NCBI GenBank assembly: GCA_016190375.1
Contig: JACPQR010000110.1
Location: forward strand, 34,161-98,160
Length of the DNA stretch: 64,000 nt
Direction: 5' to 3'
Origin: Deltaproteobacteria bacterium
Lineage (GTDB): Bacteria > Myxococcota_A > Polyangia > JACPQR01
The notes below the pieces were generated by a model, which was given only the letters and a program-made list of their open reading frames with translations, searched no databases and was not told the origin of the DNA. The translations under genes and the position numbers were made by a program. Below are positions 30,601 through 38,385 of this stretch, piece by piece. The stretch's first letter is position 1, and every line of letters begins with the position of its first letter.

Positions 30601-30884
30601 TGGATCGCGCTCCGTCGCCGTACCGTCCGGCCGCCGTCCAGTCCGTGCCACGGCTGCGGGCTCCCACGACGTTCTCCGAGGCGGAGGCGCGCGAGGAGGC
30701 GCGGCGGTGCCTGGCCTGCGGGATGTGCAAGAACTGCAACGCCTGCATCGACCTGTTCGGCTGCCCGGCGTTCGAGGTGCGCTCCGGACGGATCGAGATC
30801 GACCCCGCGGTGTGTAACGGCTGCGGCGTCTGCGCCCTGCTCTGCCCGAACGGCGCGATCGTTCCGCTCGAGGCGCCGGCATGA
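27612..30884 (+). CDS. iorA: Indolepyruvate:ferredoxin oxidoreductase alpha subunit fused to a GltD-like FAD/NAD(P) module
   Basis: The 1090-residue protein begins with the IorA alpha region (LTGNEAIVRGALEARLDVAT, GYPGTPASEI; about 1-200). The thiamine-diphosphate domain follows (CPGCPHRASYYAVRAVFG near 376, GDSTFFHSGTPAVVNAVQ, VVLDNGVTAMTGFQP). Instead of ending in a ferredoxin domain directly, it breaks after CKHCG (about 567). It continues as a glutamate-synthase-small-subunit-like module: CTPCSAACPLNLC near 613, FAD loop VVGAGPAGLTAAL near 709, NAD(P) loop VLGGGNTAIDAA near 842. It closes with an 8-Fe ferredoxin part (CLACGMCKNCNAC, CNGCGVCALLCP; about 1035-1075). IorA normally decarboxylates aryl-2-oxoacids with ferredoxin; the fused module should let NAD(P)H exchange electrons. 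It overlaps iorB by ATGA. Confidence 0.92.
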   Translation: MRLEQALAGQSLSLTGNEAIVRGALEARLDVATGYPGTPASEIGDLLSEVAARSDGRLKFEYSTNEKIALEVAFGASLTGARALASMKHLGLGAAGDPLSTIPYIGPVGGLVIVSAGDPSCHTSPNEQDQRHVGLMLGIPVLDPATPEDARRMTRIAFELSERAELPVLLRTTTRVNHTRADVSAEEPVAPRPAPRFVRHPERFVPLPANARVLRRSLGQRIERARSWLESSGLGEIRRNGRRAIVANGVAWAYAADLLQEEGLEVGLIKLAWSFPLPVETLVRELRGLDEVLVLEELTPFCEDALLGITKHFGLGVRVLGKHGGRLPEEFEYTPDTVAEAVLGWLGSPSRPAAAPVAAASEPRVEVPSRPPTLCPGCPHRASYYAVRAVFGQDAICWNDIGCYSLGFGEPLDTADAILAMGSGISMAAGASRVTGQRMVAFIGDSTFFHSGTPAVVNAVQARDDVVIVVLDNGVTAMTGFQPNAGTALGRSREGAPVVDIADVARALGVESVESVDPFDLAASAAALARARRARGPAVVVMKHACPVFESRTAPGSLPAVRFTIDQTRCKHCGQEEESLYCGQPIVRGYERFISLRRAGDNLRPVQVDACTPCSAACPLNLCVQGYVGLTAAGAFDDALGTVRRRNALPSVCAYVCQRPCEDVCTRGPLGGAVAINDIKRFLVERAGAGSQPPPPPLAERAPHVAVVGAGPAGLTAALDLRSAGCAVTIFEAADRPGGLLALAIPEHRMPRAALERDIAGVLVDGVELVAGKRLGEDLTLAWLHDSFVAILLAVGASRPVLLEVPGASTPGVELAIDFLRRARREGERMTDPATGQRVLVLGGGNTAIDAARVAIRQRAARVTVASLEARKAMPADPCEVEEALAQGVELMDGTVPLRVEPGPRVVLDGPGSVEVDRVLVAFGQKPDPERLGLPAGFCADAMTGRTDLPAVWAAGDFAGVRQTVVDAMASGRRAASAIVQELSGRLERRTPPTRFLDRAPSPYRPAAVQSVPRLRAPTTFSEAEAREEARRCLACGMCKNCNACIDLFGCPAFEVRSGRIEIDPAVCNGCGVCALLCPNGAIVPLEAPA

Positions 30885-31483
30885 AACGGCTCGGAATCCT
30901 GATCGTCGGCGTCGGTGGTCACGGCGTGGTGTCCGCCGCCCGGATCATCGGGGACGCCGCGCACCTCGAGGGCATTCCCGTGGTCGTCGGGCAGCTCCAC
31001 GGGCTCGCGCAGCGCGGCGGCTCCGTGCAGGCCACCGTCCTCCTCGGTCCCGGTAGGAGCGCGATCCTTCCGAGGAAGGGCGCCGACGTTCTGCTGGCGC
31101 TCGAGCCATTCGAAGCGGCCCGCGCGATCGGCGCGGTCGGTACGCAGACGACGGTCCTGACGAACATCGTGCCACGCATCCCGCCCACCGCGCGGAGCGA
31201 CACCCAGCGGCCGCCCGTCGCGAAGCTCCTCTCCGGCCTCGAGGCCCGCGCCGCCCGCCTGATCGCCTTCGACGCAACGGCGCTCGCGCAAAAGGCCGGC
31301 TCCGAGCGCGCGGTCAACGTCGTGATGCTCGGCGCGCTCCTCGGCGCCGGCTGCGTGCCGCTCGATCCCGAGAGATTCGTCACCTCCGTCGCCGCCGACT
31401 CGCCTCCGGCCACGAAGGATCAGAACCTCGCCGCCTTCCGGCTTGGCCGCGAGCTCGCCGCGCGGTACTGCCCGGCCAGATGA
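30881..31483 (+). CDS. iorB: Indolepyruvate oxidoreductase beta subunit
   Basis: The 200-residue protein matches the gamma/beta subunit of 2-oxoacid:ferredoxin oxidoreductases: ILIVGVGGHGVVSAARIIGD at the N-terminus, then QLHGLAQRGGSVQATVLLG and ADVLLALEPFEAARA, and NVVMLGALLGAGCVPLDPER. Length is normal for IorB. It starts within the iorA stop (ATGA), so the subunits are made in equal amounts. With iorA it forms the enzyme that converts arylpyruvates from amino-acid transamination to aryl-acyl-CoA. Confidence 0.93.
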   Translation: MKRLGILIVGVGGHGVVSAARIIGDAAHLEGIPVVVGQLHGLAQRGGSVQATVLLGPGRSAILPRKGADVLLALEPFEAARAIGAVGTQTTVLTNIVPRIPPTARSDTQRPPVAKLLSGLEARAARLIAFDATALAQKAGSERAVNVVMLGALLGAGCVPLDPERFVTSVAADSPPATKDQNLAAFRLGRELAARYCPAR

Positions 31484-31507
31484 CGTGGGGAAGCCGCGTC
31501 ACGCGGC

Positions 31508-32040
31508 CTGGGCCCCGGCGAGCAGATCTCCGGCTGCCACCCGCATGGCCCTGCGGCGTGCGGCTGTCTCGATGGCTTCGAAGTCCCAATCGTCGACGCA
31601 GCCCTCGCCTACGAGCGCTTCGACCTCGGCAACGACCTCGCCCTCGAGCGCGACGAGGAGCGCCGTTTGTTTTCCGGCCCAACGTCCAGCACCGGCCGTG
31701 CGTCGCCGCTTGGGCGAAGTGGGCGAGGGAGGTCATCGAGCGCCTGGCGAAGATAGAGCCGCTCGTACCCGAGGATTCGGTCCAGGATGATGACGACGGG
31801 AATCTAAGGATCCTCGCCTGGCAAGGTGCGCCGAACATCGAGGCGACCTGTGGACCGGACGGCAAGCTGAGGCTCCACGGCGTCACTATATCGGCATGGC
31901 AGGCCATCATGCTGGCGCGAGAATGGGACGACCCCGAGCGCGAAGGTGACGACGAACCGGATGAGCAACTGACGGCGATGTTCCAGCGGGTCAGGGCGGC
32001 TCTCAGCGCCTGGACCGAGGTTCTGGACCACCTGCGGTGA
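31508..32040 (+). pseudogene. Unrecognised gene, apparently frameshifted
   Basis: Two coding-like frames follow each other. The first (about 31508-31680) reads GCHPHGPAACGCLDGFEVPI, then ALAYERFDLGNDLALERDEE, with strong G/C at third positions. The second (about 31690-32040) reads WAKWAREVIERLAKIEPLVP, then NIEATCGPDGKLRLHGVTIS and AWTEVLDHLR before the stop. They are one frame apart and join near 31680 without a start codon for the second. I do not recognise the family. The second half has less biased codons than its neighbours, as in acquired genes. Confidence 0.4.
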
Positions 32041-32081
32041 CCGTCGCTGGTATCATTCTGAACCGTGGCCGACAAGTACTC

Positions 32082-32813
32082 CTACTTATCTCCGAGAATC
32101 CTACTGAGAAACTCAAGATGCTGACGGGTGCACGTGATGACCGGCACTCCGTCGCTCGAACCGCCGAGGGTGTAGTGAGCTGTGCCGGGGGCAGGGCCTT
32201 CGTAGCGGAAGAAATGCTGGGCCAGGAGGTCGAACACGGCTTCCGGATCCTCGATAGGGAAGGTGGTGTGGCCAGCGTTCGGGCTGAGGGGCTCCAAGAT
32301 GACCTCGTTGCCTCGCAGGGTCAGCGTCGCAGCTGATTCCGCGGCATGAGGGGGCCATTCGGAAAGAGCCCTCTGGACGAAGGCCCGGATTCCCGTGACC
32401 GCATTAGCGTCGGCTTCCGCAAGCAGTCGTAGTGCCCGCCGCACCCGGCGAGGACTGAGATTCGCCTCGGTACGCTGGAGTATGAATAGCCTTGCCGCAA
32501 TCGGAGCTACGGCTGATGACGGCGCGTTCAGAACGGACCGCAGGTGGTCGAACAGGCTCTCTTGAACCTCAAGAGGCATTTCCTCAAGCCGACGTGCCGC
32601 CTCTTCCTCGGTGCCGAAGCGAAACTCCTCCTCAATCCCTTCGAGGAAGCGAGCGATTCGCTCCTCCATCCGCTTCCTGCGGGCCACTTCGAGCCGCCCT
32701 GCCGCGCGTGCGACAAGGGTGCCAACGACCGGCACATTGGCAAGGTCTGCCACCACGGCGATAGCGTCGGACACAGCGCCAACGCCGCTGATTGCCTTCT
32801 CGTCGTCGCTCAT
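32082..32813 (-). CDS. Unrecognised helical protein
   Basis: The 243-residue product starts MSDDEKAISGVGAVSDAIAV and has a hydrophobic stretch (about 8-45) followed by a charged coiled region (RKRMEERIARFLEGIEEEFR). The C-terminal part is mixed alpha/beta (LTLRGNEVILEPLSPNAGHT, VITCTRQHLEFLSRILGDK). No catalytic motif was seen. The frame is open 85 codons further upstream, but that part has little coding character and probably belongs to another broken gene. Codon bias is weaker than in neighbours. It could be a phage or defence-related protein, but nothing proves this. Confidence 0.55.
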   Translation of the reverse strand: MSDDEKAISGVGAVSDAIAVVADLANVPVVGTLVARAAGRLEVARRKRMEERIARFLEGIEEEFRFGTEEEAARRLEEMPLEVQESLFDHLRSVLNAPSSAVAPIAARLFILQRTEANLSPRRVRRALRLLAEADANAVTGIRAFVQRALSEWPPHAAESAATLTLRGNEVILEPLSPNAGHTTFPIEDPEAVFDLLAQHFFRYEGPAPGTAHYTLGGSSDGVPVITCTRQHLEFLSRILGDK

Positions 32814-32874
32814 CGCACGACGGTGCCCCCGGATCGCCGGGAGGTCAAGCTCGCTTCCGGAGCTGGCCGCGGGC

Positions 32875-33068
32875 CTAGCCCACCAGGTCGATGGCGACCT
32901 CCCCGCTGACGAGGTTCCGAAGTGCAGGCAGGACGGTCGGGCACGCGCCATGGCGGGGGTCCCGATAACGTCGTCGGCCCGTGCGAGGAGGAGCGCGGCG
33001 CTTTTCGCGAATGTCTCCGCGCCATCTTCGCGGAGCGATAGCTTCATCGGTGGGTATTGCCAGGGCAT
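32875..33068 (-). pseudogene. Small unrecognised gene with likely frameshift
   Basis: A good ribosome site (AAGGGAAG) precedes the ATG at 33068, giving MPWQYPPMKLSLREDGAETF then AKSAALLLARADDVIG. Around 32945 the coding character jumps to another frame reading VLPALRNLVSGEVAIDLVG and a stop at 32875. One base too many or too few near the CCGACCGTCC stretch would explain this. It lies in line with the 32082-32813 gene and may have been co-transcribed with it. The function is unknown. Confidence 0.35.
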
Positions 33069-33086
33069 GTCGCTTCCCTTTCCTAC

Positions 33087-33182
33087 CTAGAGCATCGCGG
33101 CGTCGTCGGCCTGGTCCGGGCCGAAACAGCGCAAGATGAACACCCTGTCCTTCTCGATGTCTCGACCGCCGACGAAGATCAT
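33087..33182 (-). CDS. Very small hypothetical ORF
   Basis: The minus strand reads MIFVGGRDIEKDRVFILRCF then GPDQADDAAML and a stop 18 bases before the next start (33068). The composition looks protein-like, but at 31 residues this is weak evidence. It could be the end of a longer gene lost upstream (33183-33411 shows no coding signal), or a small peptide of the same operon as the two genes after it. Confidence 0.25.
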   Translation of the reverse strand: MIFVGGRDIEKDRVFILRCFGPDQADDAAML

Positions 33183-33411
33183 GAACCCTCCTCCTTCCGC
33201 CACCAGGCTCGGGGCTTGCCGTCCGGTGCCCCGCCCTCGCCGAGCGCGTGCCCAGCGCTTCTCGCAGCCTCGGGCGAGATCGTGCATGAAGGTGGCTGGG
33301 CCGGTCGCAGGTCGGGTCCGCTTGAATCAGGCACTAATCCTAGAGGCCAGGCACAGTCGAACGCCACGGAGCTCGGAAGGCGAATTCCGAGCCCCGTGGG
33401 CTCGCCCCGCT

Positions 33412-33705
33412 CTAGGGCCTCGGATTCACGAGCCGGTAGCAGATCGCGTTGGTCCGATCGAGGAACTCCGCGATCCCTGCGTGGCTCTGTTCGTCCATGT
33501 GCCGCCATGCACGCGCGATCCGGACCCACACCGCGAGCTCCGCCGCGCTCCCCGCGGCGACCGAGTAGTGGTACTTGCGATCCTGACCTCTGCGCAGAGA
33601 CCCTTCGCCCAGGTTGGCCGCGATCGAGCCGAGGGCGTCCTTCATCTGGGTCGCCATGCAGCGAGCACCGCACTCACGTTCACCAAGCAGCGCCCTCCAA
33701 CGCAT
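33412..33705 (-). CDS. Four-helix-bundle protein (S23/IVS family), short N-terminus
   Basis: The 97-residue product contains the family signature: MATQMKDALGSIAANLGEGS followed by AAGSAAELAVWVRIARAW and HAGIAEFLDRTNAICYRLVN. Relatives are about 120 residues and occur inside 23S rRNA intervening sequences or as stand-alone genes of unknown function. Here the first helix is short (about 30 residues before the GEG turn), so the gene may be truncated at its 5' end, next to the satellite array. There is no rRNA here. Confidence 0.7.
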   Translation of the reverse strand: MRWRALLGERECGARCMATQMKDALGSIAANLGEGSLRRGQDRKYHYSVAAGSAAELAVWVRIARAWRHMDEQSHAGIAEFLDRTNAICYRLVNPRP

Positions 33706-33745
33706 GACCGTACTGACCGTACTGAGCAGTGGCGCGCTCAGGGGC

Positions 33746-33860
33746 GGACACGGGCGCGGCCACGAACTCGCGCACGGCCTCGGGCACGGACTCGGACACG
33801 GGTGCGGCCACGAACTTGCGCACGGTCACGGCCTCGAGCACGGCCCCGGGCTCGGCCTCG
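33746..33860. repeat. GGCACGG-type satellite array with a 48-bp period
   Basis: The 423-bp gap between the four-helix-bundle gene and hyuA has no convincing gene. It carries a degenerate hexamer array (GGNCAC/GGNCTC) in which a 32-bp block at 33746 recurs at 33794 with two mismatches. One frame reads a Gly-His string, but it has no start context and looks accidental. A short tandem TGACCGTAC duplication lies just left (about 33710-33728). The rest (33860-34128) shows only the hyuA ribosome site AAGGAGAA. Confidence 0.7.
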
Positions 33861-34128
33861 ATTTCGCGGCCTCGTTGCGAATCGCCGGCGCGACCCGTCC
33901 GACTCCGCCTCGTGGAACCGCGGCGGCGCGGCGCCTTACCGGCCGGCCGGGCCGCGGCTACCGACTACCGAGCCGGTCTGCGGAAGGTATTCGGCGAGTA
34001 GCAACACGTTGGGCGGGCGAGAATTCCCGCGCCCCGACCCCCTGGAGCGCGTTCGGAGATGGGCTATCATGCCGTCGCCGGGGCCAGGGCGGCCTCCGGG
34101 CAGGTCGGCGCCAAGGAGAACCTCACGC

Positions 34129-36237
34129 ATGATCCGGATCGGCATCGACGTCGGCGGGACCTTCACGGACCTCGTGGTCGCGGAAGGCTCGGCCGAGCGC
34201 GGGCCCGCAGTGTTCAAGGTCCCCTCGACCCCCGAGGACCCATCCATCGGGCTGGTCGACGGCCTGGAAGCGGTCGCCCGCGCACGCGGCATGACGCTCA
34301 GAGACCTCGTCGCCCGGGTCGAGGTGATCGTCCATGGCACGACGGTCACCACGAACGCCACGCTGACGCGCGGGGGCGCGAAGGTCGGCCTGCTCACGAC
34401 GGCCGGGGTTCGAGACGCGCTCGAGATGCGCCGCGGGATCCGCGAGCGGCAGTACGACAACCGCTACACGAACGCCCTGCCGCTCGTCCCTCGCCACCTG
34501 CGGCTCCCGATCGATGGACGCCTGGACCACGCCGGCCGCGAGATCGAGCCGCTGGCCCTGGAAGCGGTCGAGAAGGCCGTCAGCACGCTGGAGGACGAGG
34601 GCGTCGAGGCGATCGCGATCTGCTTCATGAACGCCTTCGCCAACCCGGCGCACGAGAAGAGCGCAGCCGAGATCGTGCGGGCGCGGCTGCCCTCGGCCTA
34701 CCTCTCGATCTCGACTCGCGTGCTTCCTTCGATTCGCTTCTACGACCGGGTCTCGACCACCGTGCTCAACGCCTACGTCGGGCCCGTCCTGCGTCGCTAC
34801 CTCGACTCGCTCGTCGGGCGGCTCGCGAGCCTGGGCTTCGGCGGCACGCTCCTCATCATGCAGTCCTCGGGCGGTGTGGTCGCGCCCGCGCTCGCGACCG
34901 AGAAGGCGGCGATCACGCTCCTGTCGGGCCCCGCCGCGGGCCCGCGCGCGGGCGCCGCGTACGTCGAGGCGCACGGCCTTCGGAGCTGCGTCACCGTGGA
35001 CATGGGCGGCACCTCGTTCGACGCGGCGCTGGTGGAGAACGGCGAGGCCACGACCGTCACCGAGGGCGAGATCGAGCGCTACCGTCTCGCGCTCCCGATG
35101 CTCCGGATCGTGACCATCGGCGCGGGCGGCGGGTCCATCGGGTGGGTCGACGAGGGCGGGCTCTTGCGCATGGGCCCGAAGAGCGCGGGCGCCAGGCCCG
35201 GCCCCGCCTGCTACGGCCGTGGGGGCGTGGAGCCGGCCTGCACCGACGCCGACCTGCTCCTCGGATACCTCGATCCGGCCTTCTTCGCGGGCGGGCGCAT
35301 GGCCCTCGACCGCGAGGCGGCGGTCCGGGCGGTCTCGAAGATCGCGGGGCCGCTCGGCATGAGCGTGGAGGAGGCCGCGGTCGGGATGGCGCGCGTGATC
35401 GACCACAACATGGCCCAGGGCGTGAGGGCCGTGACGGTCGAGCGCGGGCACGACCCTCGCGAGCTGCCGCTCGTGGTCGCCGGCGGCGCGGGGCCCCTGC
35501 ACGCCTGCGCGATCGCGACGGAGCTCGAGCTCCCGCTCATGGTCGTCCCGCGAGAGTCCTCGACCTTCTGCGCTGCCGGGATGCTCATGGCGGACCTGCA
35601 GCACGACCTCGTGCGCTCGACGATTGCGCCCCTCGCCAGCCTCGACAGGGGCGAGCTGGGGAAGATCGTCGACGATCTGGTCGCCGAGGGCCGCGCGATC
35701 CTCGCCGAGGAGAAGATCCCCGACGACCGGGTGCGGCTCGAGCTGCAGCTCGACGTCCGCTACGTCAAGCAGTACCACGAGGTCCGCGTGCCGGCCTCGA
35801 TCGGCGCGGTGCGGGCGGGCGACCTCGCGCAGGTTGCCGCCGCCTTCCATGCCGAGCACGACCGGCTCTTCGGCTACGAGCTGAGCAAGCAGGGAACGCC
35901 CCTCGAGCTGATCAACGTCAGGCTCAAGGCCATGGGCCTGACGGACAAGCTCGTCCTGCCTTCCGAGCCGCGCGGGCCGTCCGATCCCTCGAGCGCGCGC
36001 AAGGGCAAGCGGCGGGCCTGGGTGTCGGACGCCTTCGCCGAGGTGGACGTCTACGACGGGCACGGGCTCGTCCACGGCGCCCTCGTCCAGGGCCCCGCGC
36101 TCGTCGAGCAGGTCAACACGACGCTCTTCGTGGCCAAGGGTTTCCGCGCGGTGCGCGACCGTCTCGGGTCGTTCCTCGTGGTGCGCGCGAGCAGCGAGCA
36201 GTCGCTCGGGGCCAGCGTGAGGGAGCTCCTTTCATGA
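34129..36237 (+). CDS. hyuA: Hydantoinase/oxoprolinase A subunit (HyuA-like)
   Basis: The 702-residue protein starts MIRIGIDVGGTFTDLVVAEG (actin/hexokinase-type ATP loop) and has the HyuA markers VIVHGTTVTTNATLTRGGAK, RYTNALPLVPRHLRLPIDGR, VTVDMGGTSFDAALV and AGGAGPLHACAIATELE. The family uses ATP to open hydantoins or 5-oxoproline or, with B and other subunits, to carboxylate ketones. AAGGAGAA 8 bases upstream supports the start. It is the first gene of a nine-gene operon and overlaps hyuB by ATGA. Whether it acts as hydantoinase, oxoprolinase or carboxylase cannot be decided from sequence. Confidence 0.92.
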   Translation: MIRIGIDVGGTFTDLVVAEGSAERGPAVFKVPSTPEDPSIGLVDGLEAVARARGMTLRDLVARVEVIVHGTTVTTNATLTRGGAKVGLLTTAGVRDALEMRRGIRERQYDNRYTNALPLVPRHLRLPIDGRLDHAGREIEPLALEAVEKAVSTLEDEGVEAIAICFMNAFANPAHEKSAAEIVRARLPSAYLSISTRVLPSIRFYDRVSTTVLNAYVGPVLRRYLDSLVGRLASLGFGGTLLIMQSSGGVVAPALATEKAAITLLSGPAAGPRAGAAYVEAHGLRSCVTVDMGGTSFDAALVENGEATTVTEGEIERYRLALPMLRIVTIGAGGGSIGWVDEGGLLRMGPKSAGARPGPACYGRGGVEPACTDADLLLGYLDPAFFAGGRMALDREAAVRAVSKIAGPLGMSVEEAAVGMARVIDHNMAQGVRAVTVERGHDPRELPLVVAGGAGPLHACAIATELELPLMVVPRESSTFCAAGMLMADLQHDLVRSTIAPLASLDRGELGKIVDDLVAEGRAILAEEKIPDDRVRLELQLDVRYVKQYHEVRVPASIGAVRAGDLAQVAAAFHAEHDRLFGYELSKQGTPLELINVRLKAMGLTDKLVLPSEPRGPSDPSSARKGKRRAWVSDAFAEVDVYDGHGLVHGALVQGPALVEQVNTTLFVAKGFRAVRDRLGSFLVVRASSEQSLGASVRELLS

Positions 36238-37925
36238 CCATCGATCCGATCCTCGTGTCCGTCCTAGCCCGCGCTTTTCGCTCGATCACCGACGAGATGT
36301 CGGCGTGCCTGGCCCGCACCACGCGCTCGCCGATCCTCTGCGAGGCGAAGGACTTCGTCACGGGGCTGTACGACGCCGAGGGCAGGATGCTCGAGCAGAC
36401 CGAGAACCTGCCGATCCTGAGCTTCTCGCTCGGCCCCGTCTGCAAGCACCTGGCGAAGACGTTTGCCGGGGACCTCCACGACGGCGACGTGATCTTCCAC
36501 AACGACGTCTTCTCCTACGGCAACCAGCTCAACGACGTGGCCGTCTTCAAGCCGATCTTCTTCGAGGGCCGGCTGATCGCCTGGGCCGCGTGCAAGGGGC
36601 ACCAGGCCGACATCGGTGGGGCCGTCCAGGGCGGCTACAACCCCAACGCGACCGAGTGCTGGCAGGAGGGGCTGAGGATCCCGGCGGTCAAGGTCTGGGA
36701 GAAGGGGAAGCTCAGGCGCGACGTATGGGACCTCATCTTCTCGAACATCCGGCTCGACATCGTGCAGGAGGACATGCGGGCCGAGATGGGCGCCTGCGTC
36801 GTCGGCGAGAGGCGGATCAAGTCGCTGTTCGCCAAGTACGGCGCGGACGTCCTCGACGCGCACAAGGAGCACCTGTTCTCGGCGACGGCCCGCATGATGG
36901 AGGCGGAGATCCGGAAGATCCCGGACGGCGTCTACCGCGGCGAGGCCACGGTGTACTTCGACGGCAAGCACCCCGGATCGCGCCACCAGATCCGCGTCGA
37001 GGTGCGGGTCGAGGGTCCGAGAGTCACGTTCGACTACTCGCGCACGGACCCGCAGACGACGGGCTTCGTCAACGGGACGTTCACGTCCTCGGCCTCGGCC
37101 ACGACGCTCACGTTCCTGCAGATGGTCAACCCCGACATCCCTCACAACGAGGGGTTGATCGGGCCCCTGGAGCTCATCATCCCGGAGGGGACGATCCTGA
37201 ACGCCTCCTACCCGGCCGCGACCACGTTCGGAAACCACCTCTGCCCGCCGAACGCCGACGCGCTCATTCGAGCCCTCGCGCCGGCGATCCCCGACAGGGT
37301 GACCGCCGGATGGAACCAGCTCCTCTGCGCGCTGACGACGGGCAACGATCCCCGCAAGGGCGGAGCCAAGTACGTCGACATCTGCTTCATGGGCCTCAAG
37401 GGCGGCTCCGGCGCGATGGCCGGCGTGGATGGCTACGACCACATCGGCATGATCGACGCCTCGGGGGGCGTCCTCGACCAGGACTACGAGATGTTCGAGC
37501 AGCAGACGCCGCACCGGCTCGTCCTGCACGAGTACATCACCGACTCCGCCGGGCCCGGCCGATGGCGGGGAGGGCTCGGCGTTCGCACCGTCTTCGAGGT
37601 CGGCGGCGACGGCACGCAAGTCGTGACGTTCGGCGACGGCGACGTCGAGCCGGCGTTCGGCCTGTTCGGCGGCGGGCCGGGCACCCTCAACAAGATCGAG
37701 CTCCGCTACCCCGACGGCCGCGTGTACCGGACGACCTCGAAGGACCTCGTCGCGGGAGTCCCCGCGGGAACGCTCTACGTCCAGGAGGCGGGCGGCGGCG
37801 GCGGCTACGGCGACCCGCGGGAGAGGCCCCGCGACAAGGTGAGGGAGGAGGTGCGCGCGGGCCTGATCTCGCAGGAGGCCGCGGCCCGCGACTACGGCCT
37901 GCACGGAGGCGACCATGCCCGCTGA
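36234..37925 (+). CDS. hyuB: Hydantoinase/oxoprolinase B subunit (HyuB-like)
   Basis: The 563-residue protein shows the HyuB pattern: ITDEMSACLARTTRSPILCE, EGRMLEQTENLPILSFSLGP, DVIFHNDVFSYGNQLNDVAV, WAACKGHQADIGGAVQGGYN, and later GPGRWRGGLGVRTVFEVGG. It pairs with HyuA in an ATP-dependent complex. It starts within the hyuA stop and its own end overlaps the next gene by 11 bp. The C-terminal GGGGGYGDPRERP motif is typical. No third (gamma) subunit as in acetone carboxylase is present nearby, which favours a hydantoinase-like reaction, though the small gene that follows may be an extra subunit. Confidence 0.92.
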   Translation: MTIDPILVSVLARAFRSITDEMSACLARTTRSPILCEAKDFVTGLYDAEGRMLEQTENLPILSFSLGPVCKHLAKTFAGDLHDGDVIFHNDVFSYGNQLNDVAVFKPIFFEGRLIAWAACKGHQADIGGAVQGGYNPNATECWQEGLRIPAVKVWEKGKLRRDVWDLIFSNIRLDIVQEDMRAEMGACVVGERRIKSLFAKYGADVLDAHKEHLFSATARMMEAEIRKIPDGVYRGEATVYFDGKHPGSRHQIRVEVRVEGPRVTFDYSRTDPQTTGFVNGTFTSSASATTLTFLQMVNPDIPHNEGLIGPLELIIPEGTILNASYPAATTFGNHLCPPNADALIRALAPAIPDRVTAGWNQLLCALTTGNDPRKGGAKYVDICFMGLKGGSGAMAGVDGYDHIGMIDASGGVLDQDYEMFEQQTPHRLVLHEYITDSAGPGRWRGGLGVRTVFEVGGDGTQVVTFGDGDVEPAFGLFGGGPGTLNKIELRYPDGRVYRTTSKDLVAGVPAGTLYVQEAGGGGGYGDPRERPRDKVREEVRAGLISQEAAARDYGLHGGDHAR

Positions 37926-38385
37926 CCCGCTGCTCCTCGGAATCCACCGCGCCGCCCACTTCGAGTGGCGGCGAGCCGCGCTCCGGTTCGCTCGCGGGGC
38001 CTCGCCGCTCGAGATCGTCCTCGCGTACTGGGAGGAGGTCGGCCTGGACACGGGCAAGGCCTTCCTCCGCAGGATCGACCGCTCCCGGCCGATCGGCCCG
38101 CAGATCGCGGCGCTCGCGTCCCAGAGCTCGCTCGCGATGGGCGAGGACGCGCGGGTCGTCGACGACGGCGGTGTTCCGGGCGTTCGCCACGCTGCCTGCC
38201 CGTGGCGCGAGTGGCACGAGAGGAACGGCTGCCTCGAGGAGGATCGCCCGGGCTGCGATCGCTGGTGGCAGACCCTGACGCGGGTCGTCTCGGAAGGGAC
38301 GGGCCGGAAGATCAGGTGCGAGCGGGTGGCGGCGCTCCCCGACGGCGACGACCACTGCCTGGTCCGCTTCCTGTGCGAGGACTGA
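37915..38385 (+). CDS. L-2-amino-thiazoline-4-carboxylate hydrolase-like protein (tentative)
   Basis: The 156-residue product has an all-helical N-terminal half and a Cys-rich C-terminal half: HAACPWREWHERNGCLEEDR, GCDRWWQTLTRVVSEG, CERVAALPDGDDHCLVRFLC. This CP-x-GC-x-C plus GDxxC spacing resembles the ATC-hydrolase family (PF14196-like), which opens a thiazoline ring in cysteine synthesis, but this is recall, not a search result. It could equally be a small accessory subunit of HyuAB. It overlaps hyuB by 11 bp and abuts the acyl-CoA dehydrogenase gene, so it belongs to the same operon. Confidence 0.5.
   Translation: MPADPLLLGIHRAAHFEWRRAALRFARGASPLEIVLAYWEEVGLDTGKAFLRRIDRSRPIGPQIAALASQSSLAMGEDARVVDDGGVPGVRHAACPWREWHERNGCLEEDRPGCDRWWQTLTRVVSEGTGRKIRCERVAALPDGDDHCLVRFLCED

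Noticed and set aside
33614..34132. Open frame with a Gly-His repeat upstream of hyuA as a possible metal-binding protein
   Set aside because: The His/Gly string is a translated hexamer array, the ends are Arg/Pro-rich nonsense and there is no ribosome site.
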